Shown here in pieces: positions 1-12,037 of a stretch of DNA of 64,000 nt. The translations under genes were made by a program, and so were the position numbers. Origin of the DNA: Zygnema cylindricum (Eukaryota > Streptophyta > Zygnematophyceae > Zygnematales > Zygnemataceae); assembly GCA_037447655.1 (NCBI GenBank), contig JBBHKE010003238.1:260408-324407 (forward strand), written 5' to 3'. Each line of letters starts with the position of its first letter. Within the stretch, counting starts at the first letter, position 1. A model generated the notes under the pieces. The model saw nothing but the letters and a program-made list of their open reading frames with translations. It searched no databases and had not been told where the DNA came from.

Positions 1-255
1 CGTTGAGCTCACGTAACGACAAAAAGTGACTGTCTGCAACACTTTTATTTACCTGTGGTTGCCGCAATTTTGTTGCCGTAAACGTTCACCAGCCGTGTGA
101 ATTGCTAATTTTATTATGACGGTCGACTTTCGCAAGCGCGGCAAAAGTTTAAGCGGTTGAAACAATATTTTGAAAGTCAAAGCTGTCCAACCAATTGACT
201 GTCAAATTTAGACTCAACGGTGCTTTACTTGTACCAATGTGTACTTCAAAAGTAC
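1..255. repeat. Inverted repeat copy L, partner at 57190-57452
   Basis: This stretch reads almost base for base as the reverse complement of 57190-57452, including shared GAGCTCACGTA and AAGCGGTTGAAACAATATT blocks. Similarity stops near 255, where a separate stretch with TGCGCATGA words begins. The left edge runs off the window, so the true end is unknown. It is a dispersed repeat in opposite orientation, possibly a transposon end. No coding content was recognised. Confidence 0.85.
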
Positions 256-1122
256 AATTTATGACAGAATGACGTAAGTGATTGTGCGCATCCAAAATAG
301 TCACTGCCATCATACATTCCATAGATGTCTCATGCGCATAAAACGCACGCATGAAACTCCAAAAAAATAGCGATTATGCGCATGAAACAAAGTTCAATTT
401 TTTTTAAAATGCGTTGACCGACTTTGACTCCATACTAAAAATAAAAATTTAAAAATAGTAAAACATTTAATCGATAACGAAAAATACGATGACAACTTAA
501 TCAAAATTTCAAAAGTTCTAAACGAAATTCCACGACGACACTGTCTCTTCGCTGGACGCTGAACCGGCAACCAGCGATCAGAGTGTCACGTCGCCAGCAA
601 CCAGACTGTGTCACGTCGCCAACAACCAGACTGCCTCGCTGCTGGACTCGTCGCCAGCGCCGAGGTAGCGCCGGCGACCTGTCAGCGCCGGCGTCTTCCC
701 GGCGCCGTGTCGGCGCCAAGTCAGCCCCAACGCCCTCCCTGCGCCATGCCAACGCTATTTCAACATGTCAACATTCACAAATTTACAATTGAAGCAAAAA
801 ATAACCATTTTTGAATGTCAAAATTGAATTGTGACAAAATCACAATTGAAAAAACGTATCCATTTCTGTATGTCAACATTTAATAATGATAAATTCAGAA
901 TTGAAGCAAAAAATAACCATTTTTGTATTTCAAATTGAATAATGACAAAATCATAATTGAAAAAAAAATCCATCATATCCCTTTGGAGCCTTAACATGCT
1001 CCCACTCTGCTCCTCGAGGCCTAGACATGGCTGCCTGTGAAGAGGTTCGTGGAAGCTTCAAGTGTGGCTTCAATCGAGCCTTCAATGGCGGATTCAATGG
1101 CGGCTTCGTTGTAATGATGAAC
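256..1122. repeat. Non-coding stretch with short tandem repeats
   Basis: No gene was recognised here. The stretch holds a perfect-looking 25-bp tandem pair at 583-607 and 608-632 (one internal mismatch) inside a GC-rich patch at about 560-750. A two-unit AT-rich repeat follows at about 785-897 and 898-975, each unit beginning with ATTGAAGCAAAAAATAACC. Reading frames across it have no recognisable domain. Confidence 0.6.
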
Positions 1123-1276
1123 CGTACAAATTTCTTTCAAACTTCGCGCGCGGAAATGAAACGTCACTTTTTAGAAATTTCCGTACGCTGTATCCGTACC
1201 GGACAAATTTATTTCAAACTTCGTGCGCGGAAATGAAACGTCTCTTTTTAGAAATTCCCGTACATAATATCCGTAC
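1123..1276. repeat. 78-bp tandem repeat, two units
   Basis: Two consecutive units of about 78 bp (about 1123-1199 and 1200-1276) share CAAATTT, TTTCAAACTTCG, GCGCGGAAATGAAACGTC and TTTTTAGAAAT in the same order. Substitutions are scattered and no coding signal was recognised. Confidence 0.75.
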
Positions 1277-1453
1277 GTTTTATTCGTATGAAAAGTATAC
1301 GCATTTAACGAAAGATTCAAAATCTAAAAAAAATAACGAAATTTCGTAAAAATGTCAAAATCCGTACGAATGAGACATCTATGATAAATTCCCAAAAAAA
1401 ACCACGCGTTGAAAGTAAAGTTACATTACGACGGATCTGTCAATATAAAAAAG

Positions 1454-1944
1454 TTAGTGTTGTGTATCGGCAGGGTTTTGCCGATAATCGATATGTACCT
1501 TTTTTTGGCTTGCCGATTATCGATATATTGGCACGATATATAGAAACCGCTGTTATCGCCGATAAACTACCGATAACATCGGTTTTTTATCGCAATAACA
1601 ACGGTACCGATAATTATCAGCGATGATTGTACGGTTCATGCCGTACAATTGTACGGTTTTTTTACTGATATTATGGTTTTTCCTGGTAATGAGCCGCCGT
1701 TATCCCGTTACACAGAGTACGGAATAGGTTTTTACACGTGGTATGCCACGTTATATACAGTGAAAAATATAATACAGTATATAATAATGTACTATTATAT
1801 AGCGTACTCTATTTTTTTCAGTTATCGCCGATATGAAATTTGTTGGTCTCGGAGCAATGTATTGGAACCCCTGACTGTTCGATAACCGATAACTATCGGT
1901 AACGGTGTTATCACGATATATTTTTTGGCGATAAACAACACTAA
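1454..1944. mobile_element. Non-autonomous DNA element with 19-bp TIRs, hAT-like
   Basis: The left end reads TTAGTGTTGTGTATCGGCA and the reverse complement of the right end reads TTAGTGTTGTTTATCGCCA, giving a 19-bp terminal inverted repeat with two mismatches about 490 bp apart. The TAGTGTTG core resembles hAT termini. The interior is dense in CGATA/TATCG words that pair with each other, so it could fold. It has no transposase frame. An 8-bp target duplication is not clear (TAAAAAAG against GAAAACTA), so the superfamily is tentative. Confidence 0.55.
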
Positions 1945-2069
1945 GAAAACTACATAGTTACAGTATCTTCCGTTCACAATAACTTTTTGGAACGATTTTG
2001 CGTGCGTCACATTGGACACCTCAGGTACCTCGTAAATTTGTTTGTCAAGTACTATATTGAAAAAAGTAG

Positions 2070-2070
<1 letters not shown>

Positions 2071-2105
<35 letters not shown>
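2071..2105. repeat. (TA)n microsatellite
   Basis: This is an uninterrupted alternating TA run of about 35 bp. The surrounding 1945-3146 stretch shows no recognisable gene. Its last 150 bp is the 3' flank of BRO1 copy A and shares a GTTCCTAAAACGAAGGAACAA-like segment (about 3028-3048) with the 3' flank of copy B near 11898. Confidence 0.9.
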
Positions 2106-2108
<3 letters not shown>

Positions 2109-3146
2109 ATATGTAGACAGTACATATATACATAATACATATACAGTACAAAATAAATAATGCCTTCACATGAAATTCAGCTGTCAGTGTTGGAATTGAG
2201 ATTCCTCAGGGACAAAGTTCACATTGTCTGCGGCAGACTGCTCTAAGGTGCTGTAGCGCTGAAAAGTTGTACACGTAAGTTGAAAGAGGCATATATACAA
2301 GTAGAAGAGGATGTGAGAACACTGAACACAAATACTTCCTGGAGCCAAAATTCAAGAACCGTTGTACAAAATTTAACAACTGTCTACCTTAACATTTGTA
2401 GGTACCTAAGTTATCTTATTGGTATTAAGCTTTAAAAGCCCTGTATGCTGAGAGCTGGTCAGCTGCTAGTTCCCGGTGACAGTTGCGTTCTTCAAGTCAA
2501 AAACCTGGGTGCTCCACAGCAAGGAACCATAAGCTTAAAGCAGAAGAATGGGAGTACATGAACGGAATAAGAAGGAAAAATGAAGGTGAAAATGTCACAC
2601 GAGATTATTGACAACAAAACTGAATTCATCGCAAAAACAGAAACAGAGATACAACATGTGTATAGGAAAGTACTTATCTTTACCATAGAATGCTTGCCTC
2701 AACAGTTCAAATAGATTCCTAAACCCAAATCAAGCTGCAGTATAATCACCACAACAAATTCGGGTTCTTAAAAAAACGTTTTTCCACTAGAGCTCAATGT
2801 CTGTACTAAAAAACAATGCACGCTCTAAAAAGCAATGTGTGTACTAAAAACCAGACAGCATCCTTAATTGTACACCATAACTAGGCAAAAACTTCACAAC
2901 TTAGCATAGTTCTGGCTTTCAGTGCGATCCCATAAAGCTACTTAGGAACAGAAAAATACATGAAAAATAAAGGCACTCTCATCCTCTCCTATCAGCCGGA
3001 GGTTATTCCTTTCAAGACTCTTGTTCCTAAAACGAAGGAACAACAATCTTTTAACTTTTAGGGTTTAACTTTTACCCACTAATAGAGAATGCCAATACCA
3101 AGGAAAACGAAAAAAACAAATCTTCCATCGGCTATTTTGTCCACTG

Positions 3147-6100
3147 TTATGTAAAATGAAAGTCTCGTGACGGGGTCGATTTTTTATAGGCTACCGGCTC
3201 TACAATTATTATACTTGTAACCTCAGGGAGGTTAGCCTCAAGAGGTTCCTTATGTCGATATATATTGTCATTATCATAAAGGACAGTTTTAAAGTGTTTT
3301 TCAAACGCTTCTAATTCTTTTGTGTAGACCGCCCTCCACTCCTCATCACCTAATGTTCCCAAAAGAAACCCAGATTGTTAACAGAACAAGAAACGTATTA
3401 TCACCTCTCAAAAACAGATATCTCTACTATACATATGCTCTACATCCTGTATAGTTAACAAGATACAAACCAAAATTGTTTAACCATGTACAGGCTCCAC
3501 TTTCGGAACATCATGGAGATCGATAATTCACGCATTATTATTACCCTTCCCTCAAACCAAATCATTTACAACTAAACAGACAGAGGAGAAATACCCAAAA
3601 CAAAAAGACTCTCAGCCTCCAGTTTCCTCATGAGGACTACAATTTGTCAAACAGAATTGTTTCTTATGTTGAGAAGTTACCTGGAGGTTTCTCCGGCAGT
3701 TGTGCCTTCGCAATTCGCAAAAACATAACTGCCTTTCCCATTCCATTGTCGTCACTTTTTGCCACGTTTTCTGCGAGCAATCGCCTCATTTTGAGTTCAT
3801 GGAGAGTTTTGCTCACTTTCAAATATCTCTGTTGACAAAGACCCCACACACTCCCTGAGATCATCAAGATGATGGTGATGAGCATAAAAGTTTCAGGCCT
3901 GAGAAGAGAGTGAATTGCATATCTTTTCCTTTAGTGTCTGCTAAGAATTGGAATCTTACCGACCAGATCAAATCATATCGTAGAACTTATCCATGTGCGA
4001 TTGCAAAGCAAAATTTGCAAAATTTAAGCATAAACAAAATTAGTGCATGAGAGATTCAAGTTACGAGAAACCACAATATGCTGTAGTACATCGCCATATA
4101 TGCATTTCCATAAATAATCTTTTCCTGTATGGATACCAAAATTTTTGGGATTTTGACCTAACGCATATAATAGACCGTAATTAGCACGAACAGACTAATA
4201 GCGCATGAAAATAGGTCCAATGTCATATTCATCAACACAAAATAAGAGCTTGCATAAACAAATTTCCTTCACTTCTTTACAATTCTACAAAACATTAAAT
4301 AAGTCTAAGTATCAAGGCAACGAGATTTACAGTAAACAATGATACTTCCAATGAACAGTGTCACAACTACTGTGCATCCGAGTTCTTTTTTTATCCCTTC
4401 AAAATTTCATACAATATTGTATATCAAGGTACCAACAACATAGTGACACTAAAATGTTCAACAAGTCCGCAATATTTTCTGCATACGCCCGCTTTGCCAT
4501 CCATATTGAACATCACCTAATTCATTCCCTAGACCTATGAGCAGAAATGTATTTTAGTAAAGCTCTTAATACTACATATGCAGGAGGAGAGAGAGAAAGG
4601 AAGGAAAAGTAAATTCATATCCTCCAGAATTTCTATCCAAATGAACAAAAGAAGCTGATGTGAATGCGCTCATCCATCACTCGATGCTTACCAGAAATTT
4701 CTCAGACAGCTCCCTCCATTCTGACTTATAATCCTCTATAAGAACCAAAGCTTTCTCGTAGAGCTCCGCGCAACCCTTGTGGAGATCTGCAAGGCGACCC
4801 AGGGACATTCTACTCTTTTCTGCTGTCTGAACGGTGATAGCCTGGCAAAAACACAAGAGTTAGTCTAAAATAAATGTCAAAAAATCTTTGAAGCAAAATA
4901 CAAGAATTGCCATAAATGAAGCGTGAAACAAAATGAAGGAAGAGTCATAAAAAAACGTCGAAAACCATTGAGAAAAAAACAAGAATTGTATGTTTTAATA
5001 TAGGGCAGACAATTCATCCCCCCGTCCCTATGTTTTCAAAATCAAATCAATCGCCAAGCAGTGTGAAGAAACAATATCATCATTACTGGATTCGTGCTTT
5101 TCTCACCTCAAACTTTCTCACTTCCTAACATTTGGTAAGTTTAGCAAAATTGAAGATCTTGCCTAAAAACTTAACCTTCCAAAGAACAAAAAGAAATATC
5201 CTAACCTGGGCTTCGCCAAGACATATGTGTTTCCATGCAAGAGCCATGGAAGGCGAAACTTCCACAGGGCGATCATTTACATTAGTGAGTACATTTATAA
5301 GCTCCCCTAAAACTTGTGAAGAAAGGTAATCATATATTCCCGCAGCTTCTCGCAACCGACGGATGGCTTCCTTTGGAACTGTCCATAATAAACAAATTTG
5401 TTTGAGAATCTCAACACTTGAAGAGACGTCCAGAAAAGTAAAATGACAAAAAGAATTTAAAAAATGCCTACAGGAGATCAACAACTAGATGCTCGCTATA
5501 TGCTTTCGGAGGCACTCTGTATTGATTCACTTCTTTCATTCTGACTGTCCTTGTCTCATTTTATTAATACTAGCTTTTTTCAAATATAGTCTATATCAGA
5601 GCTATACCAGGGCATATTCAACAACTTCAGTCCAATCAAATACTAAACAACAAGCTCTGACTGGATTCTTCAAAAAGGTGCCTTATGGAAGAAAAATCAT
5701 GAGAGTGCGGAAACAGACAGTTTTTCTTTCTCTCCTAAAATATGCCCAGGAACCAACAATTTCAGCCTACTCTCTCTCTCTCTCACTCTCTCTCTCCCTC
5801 TCTCTCTATATCTCTCTCTCTCTGCCTCCCTTCACACACCTTCTACACATTCCCAGTCCTCATCCCATTTGGAGCCCTTCCCCACCTTTATCAACTTCCT
5901 CCATTGCACGTTCTCGCAGGAGAGTTGCATACAGGGTGAGGATCATCGCATACTCATATCGAAGGTCATCGCAATCATAAAAACGAGGGCCTCCCCACTC
6001 TGAGCCATGACTGGCTCCCCAGCTAAGCGGAGAGGTCCACCGCACTTTCAGAGTTTTTCTCCACCACGACATTTTTTCGCTCAGTTGAATGGGTAAAGCA

Positions 6101-8398
6101 AATGCAAGGAGGTTTTCAAAATGAGGGAGGTACTTTTCCATGTTCCGAAGGTCCTGGAATTAACACAACTCCAAATTAAGAGATTCCTTTTCAAAACCAG
6201 AAAATGATACTACTTCAGTAGAGTTTCATCTGTATCGTTAAAGAATGTTTGGTTCACACCGCTTCTGCATGTACCATAGACAACCAAACCTGTTGCAAAT
6301 CCTGACATGCATTTTCATCTTCTAGTCATTCCGATTCTAGACTTTTTTGTACTAAAAAGGCTTCTTCTAACTAAAAGCTCCTGTTCCTGGCGAAATTTGA
6401 TGCCCTTCATTCGCACCACAAAAGCGCTCCTTCCATCATGCCTCACACAGATCGAATGTTAAAAACAGATAATTGGCCAATTTTACTGTCTCAAATAACT
6501 TCCAGACGTGACAATTTAGCACTTATTCCAGTGCTTCTTAGTGCAACTTAGGAAGTTAAATTACAAAAATTTCAAGACATCTAACCGTTATTTCCAAGGG
6601 TACATTTGCCTTCTTCACCCTCATTGTCAGCCGTAGCATCTCACAAAACTCTCAGAAAACTACTGTCGTTTTGACTGTTCGATCATACTCCAGCAACGTC
6701 GTTTGGACCACTCGTACTTCCAAGAAAACCCCTAAAACTCCCTTATCAAAAAACATGCAGTCATCTGCCATAAGAACACTTGCCATATTATGGGCATTTT
6801 TGCTAGATACCTGCAGAGAACGCTCTGTGATGCCCCCATGAAGCTCACGGGCAACGGCCTCCGATGGACGTTTGCCAGCCTGTGCATCTGCCACATGGCG
6901 ACGCATCACGGTGAGATCTCGCAGAAGCTCCAGACTGTTGGCATCGAGTGCATGACGCCAGTTTTGAAACGCAACCTGAAGCCAATGGCCAGCCAGAAAG
7001 CTTAAACCTGTCAAACTCACGTCAAGTGATTATACCAGTGTTGGGAAAAGCGGCTTTGCAGGAAATCAAAGGCTCTTGTCTTGTCTGCACAAACAGGGAA
7101 TACTGTCATAGACAATCATTGATTGCGAAAGAGAACGGGAAGCGGAAAGTAAACGGTTTGATTGGAGGTTGGCAATTTACGTTTTCTGTACGCAGTTTCG
7201 AAGGTTCATGATATTTCAGCAACATAGTCGATTAAAATGTCGCCTAGATGTCGATCACTTCAACAGCAGGTCCTTGGTAGCGTTCAGTACTTAATAGAAC
7301 CTTTGAACAAAAAAAGTTGACTGTTTGGTCTATAGATAAAATGGCCTAACTTCAGTCTTCAAAAGACAACTATTGTCTATTCAACTAACGGCTTCAGGAT
7401 TGATATTATTGGCTGAATATCCTTGAATTTTGTCATTCTCCTCGTGTATTCACTTTGCTTGGGTTGAAGCTATTATTTTCCTGCCTAATCTCAGCATCTC
7501 TTCGTGCAATGGCTGCTCTAATACTCTCCTGAACCCAAAGACCACAGCAGAAAGGACGGGTTAGATTCATAAATCCTAACAAGTTAGCAATCATGGCTAC
7601 ATTAAATTCCTCCCACTCAATAGACTCTTCAATATAGCTGTTCAACAGACTTCGTCTTATGATTCTGGTGTAGTGATCAACAGTTTTCACTTCACCTAAT
7701 ATCCACTTGTCTTTATAAAAAGTAATTTTAAAACAGGCCAGCATTTCAGTGACTTACTTAAGTTAGTTAACATGATAAAAACAACAACATTCCAAATCTA
7801 ATCAAATGGTGCTAGATTGAGCAGTTCCCATTAACTTGCTGATCTGTTTACTGTAGGCACCTCCACCATTTTAATGTAATGTAATTTTTGACTTCCTCGT
7901 TTAGGCCGATCACATCTCACAAATGACATGCCCATGAACTTTCAATTAGTCAGTGTGCGTATAAAAAAATAAAATTTCTCTATTTTGAACTGAACCTTCG
8001 AAAACAAAAGTGGCGAGAATTGAAAGTTTATGTTTCTTACAATATACTACTCTATCCCAAATTAACAACAATGAAGGGAGAAAACCAAAAAAGAATGAAC
8101 TTGGCTACAAAGCTGTTTGTGGTTCAAGCATAGTTCTTAACCAAGCGGTCGTAAAAACAACCATAAACGTGATATCCATTAACTCATCATAGCTTCCCAG
8201 CTATTAGAGGACATAAATATTTTTCACAAGGAGTTTCCGAGTCTAATAAACAGCCCTTATAGTACAGTTCTAGCAAAAAAGACAAAAGAGCTTTCCCACC
8301 TTATGTCGCTCCTCCAACTGATGCACGACATAGAATCCAATGGCTCCACCAGCTAATGTGCCAAAAATGATTGCAAAATGACCCGGTGCTGATGACAT
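3147..8398 (-). CDS. BRO1-like domain protein, copy A
   Basis: BRO1 domains bind ESCRT-III subunits on endosomes; plant proteins of the At5g14020 type share this fold. Eight exons join in phase on the minus strand: 8300-8398, 7461-7535 (donor less certain), 6811-6975, 5886-6153, 5206-5378, 4692-4841, 3681-3828 and 3147-3349, giving about 426 residues, close to the family size. Family landmarks include LELLRDL, ITERSLQ, NMEKYLPHFENLL, GPRFYDCDDLRYEY, REAAGIYDYL, VSPSMALAWKHICLGEAQ, LADLHKGCAELY and KTLHELKMRR. The start is the ATG at 8396-8398. The first exon encodes a hydrophobic stretch (FAIIFGTLAGGAIGFYVV) not usual for the family. The third exon has no usable ATG upstream, so a 5' exon is required; exons 1 and 2 fit in phase. 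If exon 2 is unspliced, a 64-residue product ends at 7433. The family call is firm and the first two exons are inferred. Confidence 0.8.
5764..5825. repeat. (TC)n microsatellite in BRO1 A intron
   Basis: This is a nearly pure TC run with a few interruptions, lying between the exons at 5206-5378 and 5886-6153. On the transcribed strand it is GA-rich. Confidence 0.9.
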
Positions 8399-8451
8399 AG
8401 CGCCTGGCAGCAGCAAAGGACATGACAAGATGAAACCATGGATTTCTCATG

Positions 8452-8745
8452 CCACCAAGGCCAACACACATGTGAAAGAAGACAAAACACATGCAATAAG
8501 GACGAAGACATGCAACAAAGGCAAAACACATACAACAACGGACAAAAAAAAACGCAACAAATAAAACACGCTCAGAAAAGACAAAACACATACAACAAAG
8601 GAAAAACACGTACAACAAAGGATAAAACACGTGCTACAAAGGAGAAAAGAAATGCAACAACGGACATGCAAGGAAGTCAAAACACATGCAATAAAGGAAA
8701 AAAAATGCAAAAAAGGACAAAACACATACAACAAAGACAAACCAA
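8452..8745. repeat. Minisatellite, about 20-22 bp unit, upstream of BRO1 A
   Basis: About a dozen degenerate units built on GACAAAACACATACAACAAAG follow each other with small indels. The array begins about 55 bp upstream of the copy A start codon and has no counterpart upstream of copy B. Open frames through it are repeat artefacts. Confidence 0.85.
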
Positions 8746-8828
8746 ATAAATAGGGATTCATTAATAGAACAAAAGAGCCGCTAAAACACAAAAGATAGTA
8801 AGGTGACAATGGTCAAGTAAAAACAACA

Positions 8829-8852
8829 CCCCCCCCCCCCCCCCCCCCCCCC
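8829..8852. repeat. Poly-C tract of 24
   Basis: Twenty-four consecutive C residues are followed by T and a further C-rich stretch. Length in the assembly is unreliable for such a run. Confidence 0.9.
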
Positions 8853-9390
8853 TCCCCCACCACAGACACACAAGAAAAAAGCATGAAATTACAAACGCAA
8901 GGGATAATAAAAAGATGAATGTGCTTCCTGCAATTCGCTACTACAGTCCAATTTGGAAAAAAAACATACAAATTGATGTTTCTCACCACAAAAATGAACA
9001 TGCAACTGCAAGAGTTAATGAACAAAACAGATTCTCTTTCACTTGTTAATCATCAGAATTTCCTGGTTTACGACTCCAATACAATTCACGAGCAGCTTAT
9101 CGCCTGCAATTCATTACTGCATAACCACTCTCCTGCAATCAGATGCCGACAGCCAGCCACTCTACCCTCCAGACTCCCTATTTCACCAAACCGCGAGCTC
9201 AAAAACGGTTTCCGCATACGCGGCTTCGGCCATGGTCCACTCACAGCTGCAAGACGCGGCATGGACGACAGCGTCACTTTCGGTCACAAGCAGCGCCTTC
9301 CAGGTGCACTTGCAGGGAGCGAGCGCGTGCGTCAGAGTGCAAGAGTCTTGAGAGAGCGATGTGTTTTACTATTTTAGACAGGGTGGAGCG

Positions 9391-9425
9391 TCACGTCACG
9401 TCACGTCACGTCACGTCACGTCACG
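9391..9425. repeat. (TCACG)7 array, TGACG-type bZIP sites
   Basis: Seven uninterrupted TCACG units read as TGACG on the other strand, the core bound by TGA-class bZIP factors in plants. Each junction also creates ACGTCA. A TGACGTCA palindrome lies about 470 bp downstream. A regulatory role is inferred only from the motif. Confidence 0.8.
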
Positions 9426-10130
9426 TCGTGTCCAGAAGCGTCCGCCGGTCCGCCCCATCTCGTCAAAAAAGTTTGCACGCTAAATGGCGCTAACTGGTGA
9501 CCGTACGCGATTTGACCAGCTTTGCGTGTTTCTTGCAACCGTACAGTACCCTTCTGTGCAAAAGGGGACTATTGCAATGGCCTGCTTTTCTCGTCAGCCA
9601 CGCGGCCGTCATCGTCGTACGGAAACTCGTTGCTATTGTATTTGTAAGACTGTACTCTTTGCAATGCCCAAAAAATGAAAAAACACTGGCAGCTGTTTAG
9701 AAAAACTAAAAATTTTATGCTTCAGTACGGCTTTGTACGAAAGAATCTGCAAATCACGTCGATGATTCTCCATACGAATTAATGCGACCCTAAAAGTTTT
9801 TCGTCACGATTTCCTGAAATTACTGGCCAGTGTGGACAACTGCGGAAAAGAAATGGGGCGGACCGGACCCGTAACATAGCTAGTGTGACGTCACGTTGCC
9901 GGAGACTTTCAACCATAGTTCAAAAGTAGGTGAAAGTACACCCATACAATATGCCTATTATACGCAAAAAAATACAATATACCCTTAAGACCCATATTGT
10001 ATTGGCCGCAAAATGAAATAAAATAGTAACAGGGTTGAGTTGCACATGGATCGATAGAGAATTAAACGTCATGTCTAAATTTGAAAAAAAAAAGTTCTGT
10101 GAGTTTTGAGCGACTTTTTAATTTAACCGT

Positions 10131-10320
10131 CAGATTCGGACGATCGGACGGTCGCTGATCAAAGTAGAGATCTAAGAAGAGATCTAAGAAGATCACATGA
10201 AAAGCCTATAATACAACTTACGATAGGACTATCGTCAGATTTGGACGATCGGACGGTCGCTGATCAAAGTAGCGACCTAAGACGATCACATGAAAAGCCC
10301 ATAACACAACTTACGATGAA
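10131..10320. repeat. Two-unit direct repeat, about 104 bp period
   Basis: Two copies share GGACGATCGGACGGTCGCTG, then GATCAAAGTAG, CTAAGA, GATCACATGAAAAGCC and ACAACTTACGAT in order (about 10131-10228 and 10235-10320). The first copy has an internal duplication of AGATCTAAGA. Both contain CGATCG and GACGGTC palindromic words. Confidence 0.85.
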
Positions 10321-10483
10321 GGCGCCGACAAAAGACCTACAATAGAAACGCCTCTGATAGTACATAGGGTTGCGTGAACTGGGCGGAGAAGCGCATCAAT
10401 CGCCACATCGCACGCTCCTTTCTTGTCGGGCAATGCTGTTTCGCTGTGAGCGTCGGCTCAGTTCCGACACGATGTGCGGTCTG

Positions 10484-10493
10484 ATATATAAGG
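10484..10493 (+). promoter_or_regulatory. TATA-box-like sequence
   Basis: TATATAAGGG resembles a plant TATA box and lies shortly after the duplicated CGATCG-rich block. No gene downstream of it could be recognised, so the assignment is weak. Confidence 0.25.
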
Positions 10494-12037
10494 GCGGAAT
10501 ATACTGTACGTTTAAAATATGAAATATCGGAATACTACGATGACTGCAGTCAGCACCAGTTCTATGCCGCCGTACGCAAAAATGTTACGCTGTTTATTAT
10601 GCGACAAATTCCGCATTTTTCGCAAACGATTCTAAACGTGAAATTAAAATCAGCCGATTTTAGTTGTACTTTGACTGACACGCCAACACAAGGAGAATGG
10701 GCCACTACAACGCTAAAAGGTAAAAGAACATCACAACAACCTGCCAAAGCGCAAACTATTCTAACCAGTGCTAACGGCGCCATCAGAGATATAACTGAAA
10801 CAGTTAAATAGTTGATAAACTTGCCTTCTAAACTCCCATCATACCTTTTTAGTGTGAGTTTTGTGGCAACCCACCTTTGCCTACTTCCAAAACATTATAA
10901 ACGTTCAAACGGGCTCGTTTACAAAACTTAGAATGCCAGAATTTACACCGATATTTTTTAACATTTCATGAATTGAATAAGAGTTATATTCTGCGTCACG
11001 CAACCCGTACAGTAATGAACACTCAAAAACCAATTAGTGGGGAAGACTTTGCCTGACCTCTTTAAAAAATCTCCAAAACTCGAACTAAAGACTAAAAATA
11101 TACATCCTGAGGTCGCTGCAAATGCCTATGAATTGAAGGCTCGCTTCACCTCCAGTATTTTCCAACAGGCACGGACCTGTCATCAATACCGATTCTCTCC
11201 CTTCTTCTCGCTGAAATCAAAACTGCTTTCGTCATTGCTTCTATTTTCTTCGTGCAAGACTATACTGACTGCCAAAGCTGTTCCCTGTTAACTCTTATTT
11301 ACTCTATTTTCCTAGCGATATTAGAAAGGAGGACAAAATAAAATTGACCATCTTCCCTCTGATTGGTAGTCATCTCCCAAATTCCTCCGGAGCTCCGACA
11401 TAGGCATATTTTTGCTGCCCGGAAGTCTTTAAGCTGGAGGTTTCAGAACTCCTACTTTAACGCCACTTGTCCCACGACCCTGCATCAACAATACCAAAAA
11501 ATATTCAAATCCCTCTAATCTCAGAGCAATATATCCATTCCATTCCAGCATCCATTCCATTCCAGCTCAGTTTTCTCCTGACTGTTCTCCTTCTCTCCGG
11601 TACATGAAGCAAAAAAATCCAAGGACCGACTTGCCCCCTATGTGCACTCACGTTATGACTAGTTTTAAAAAACAGAAGGATGTCTCGGATTTATGGTCTT
11701 AATCTTTAAAAATTACACCCCGCTTCCAATATGCCTTGTGAATAAGAATCTGTGCCTTGTGAACCAAACAGTATCGACAATTAGATATCACATATCGCGA
11801 GCTTTCAGTGCATTTTGTGTAGAGCTAAACAGGGAAAGAAAGGACGTGATACCAAAAATCTCTCATCAGTCGAAGATGAATTTCTTCTGCGATTGCTGTT
11901 CTTGAGAACAAAGGACCAACAACCTTTCAACTTTCCTGACATTCACATCCAAATAACATCCACATAATGCATCCGAATGAAGTCCACATAATGGGATGTG
12001 AGAACAACAAACCTTCTGCCAGGTGTTTCGTCTCATG

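Larger units (their letters stand above)
8853..12037. other. Intergenic stretch between BRO1 copies, no gene recognised
   Basis: Several short open frames occur (for example 8919-9377, 10599-10811 and 11037-11291), but none has a recognisable domain or matching splice structure. The stretch contains a TCACG array, a TGACGTCA palindrome near 9890, a two-unit duplicated block and a TATATAAG box-like sequence near 10485. An unrecognised short gene around 10.5-11.3 kb cannot be excluded. Confidence 0.5.

Noticed and set aside
8438-8809. Long open frames on both strands (Lys/Asn/Thr-rich or Phe/Cys-rich)
   Set aside because: They are translations of the AAACACATACAAC-type minisatellite; openness on both strands comes from repeat composition.
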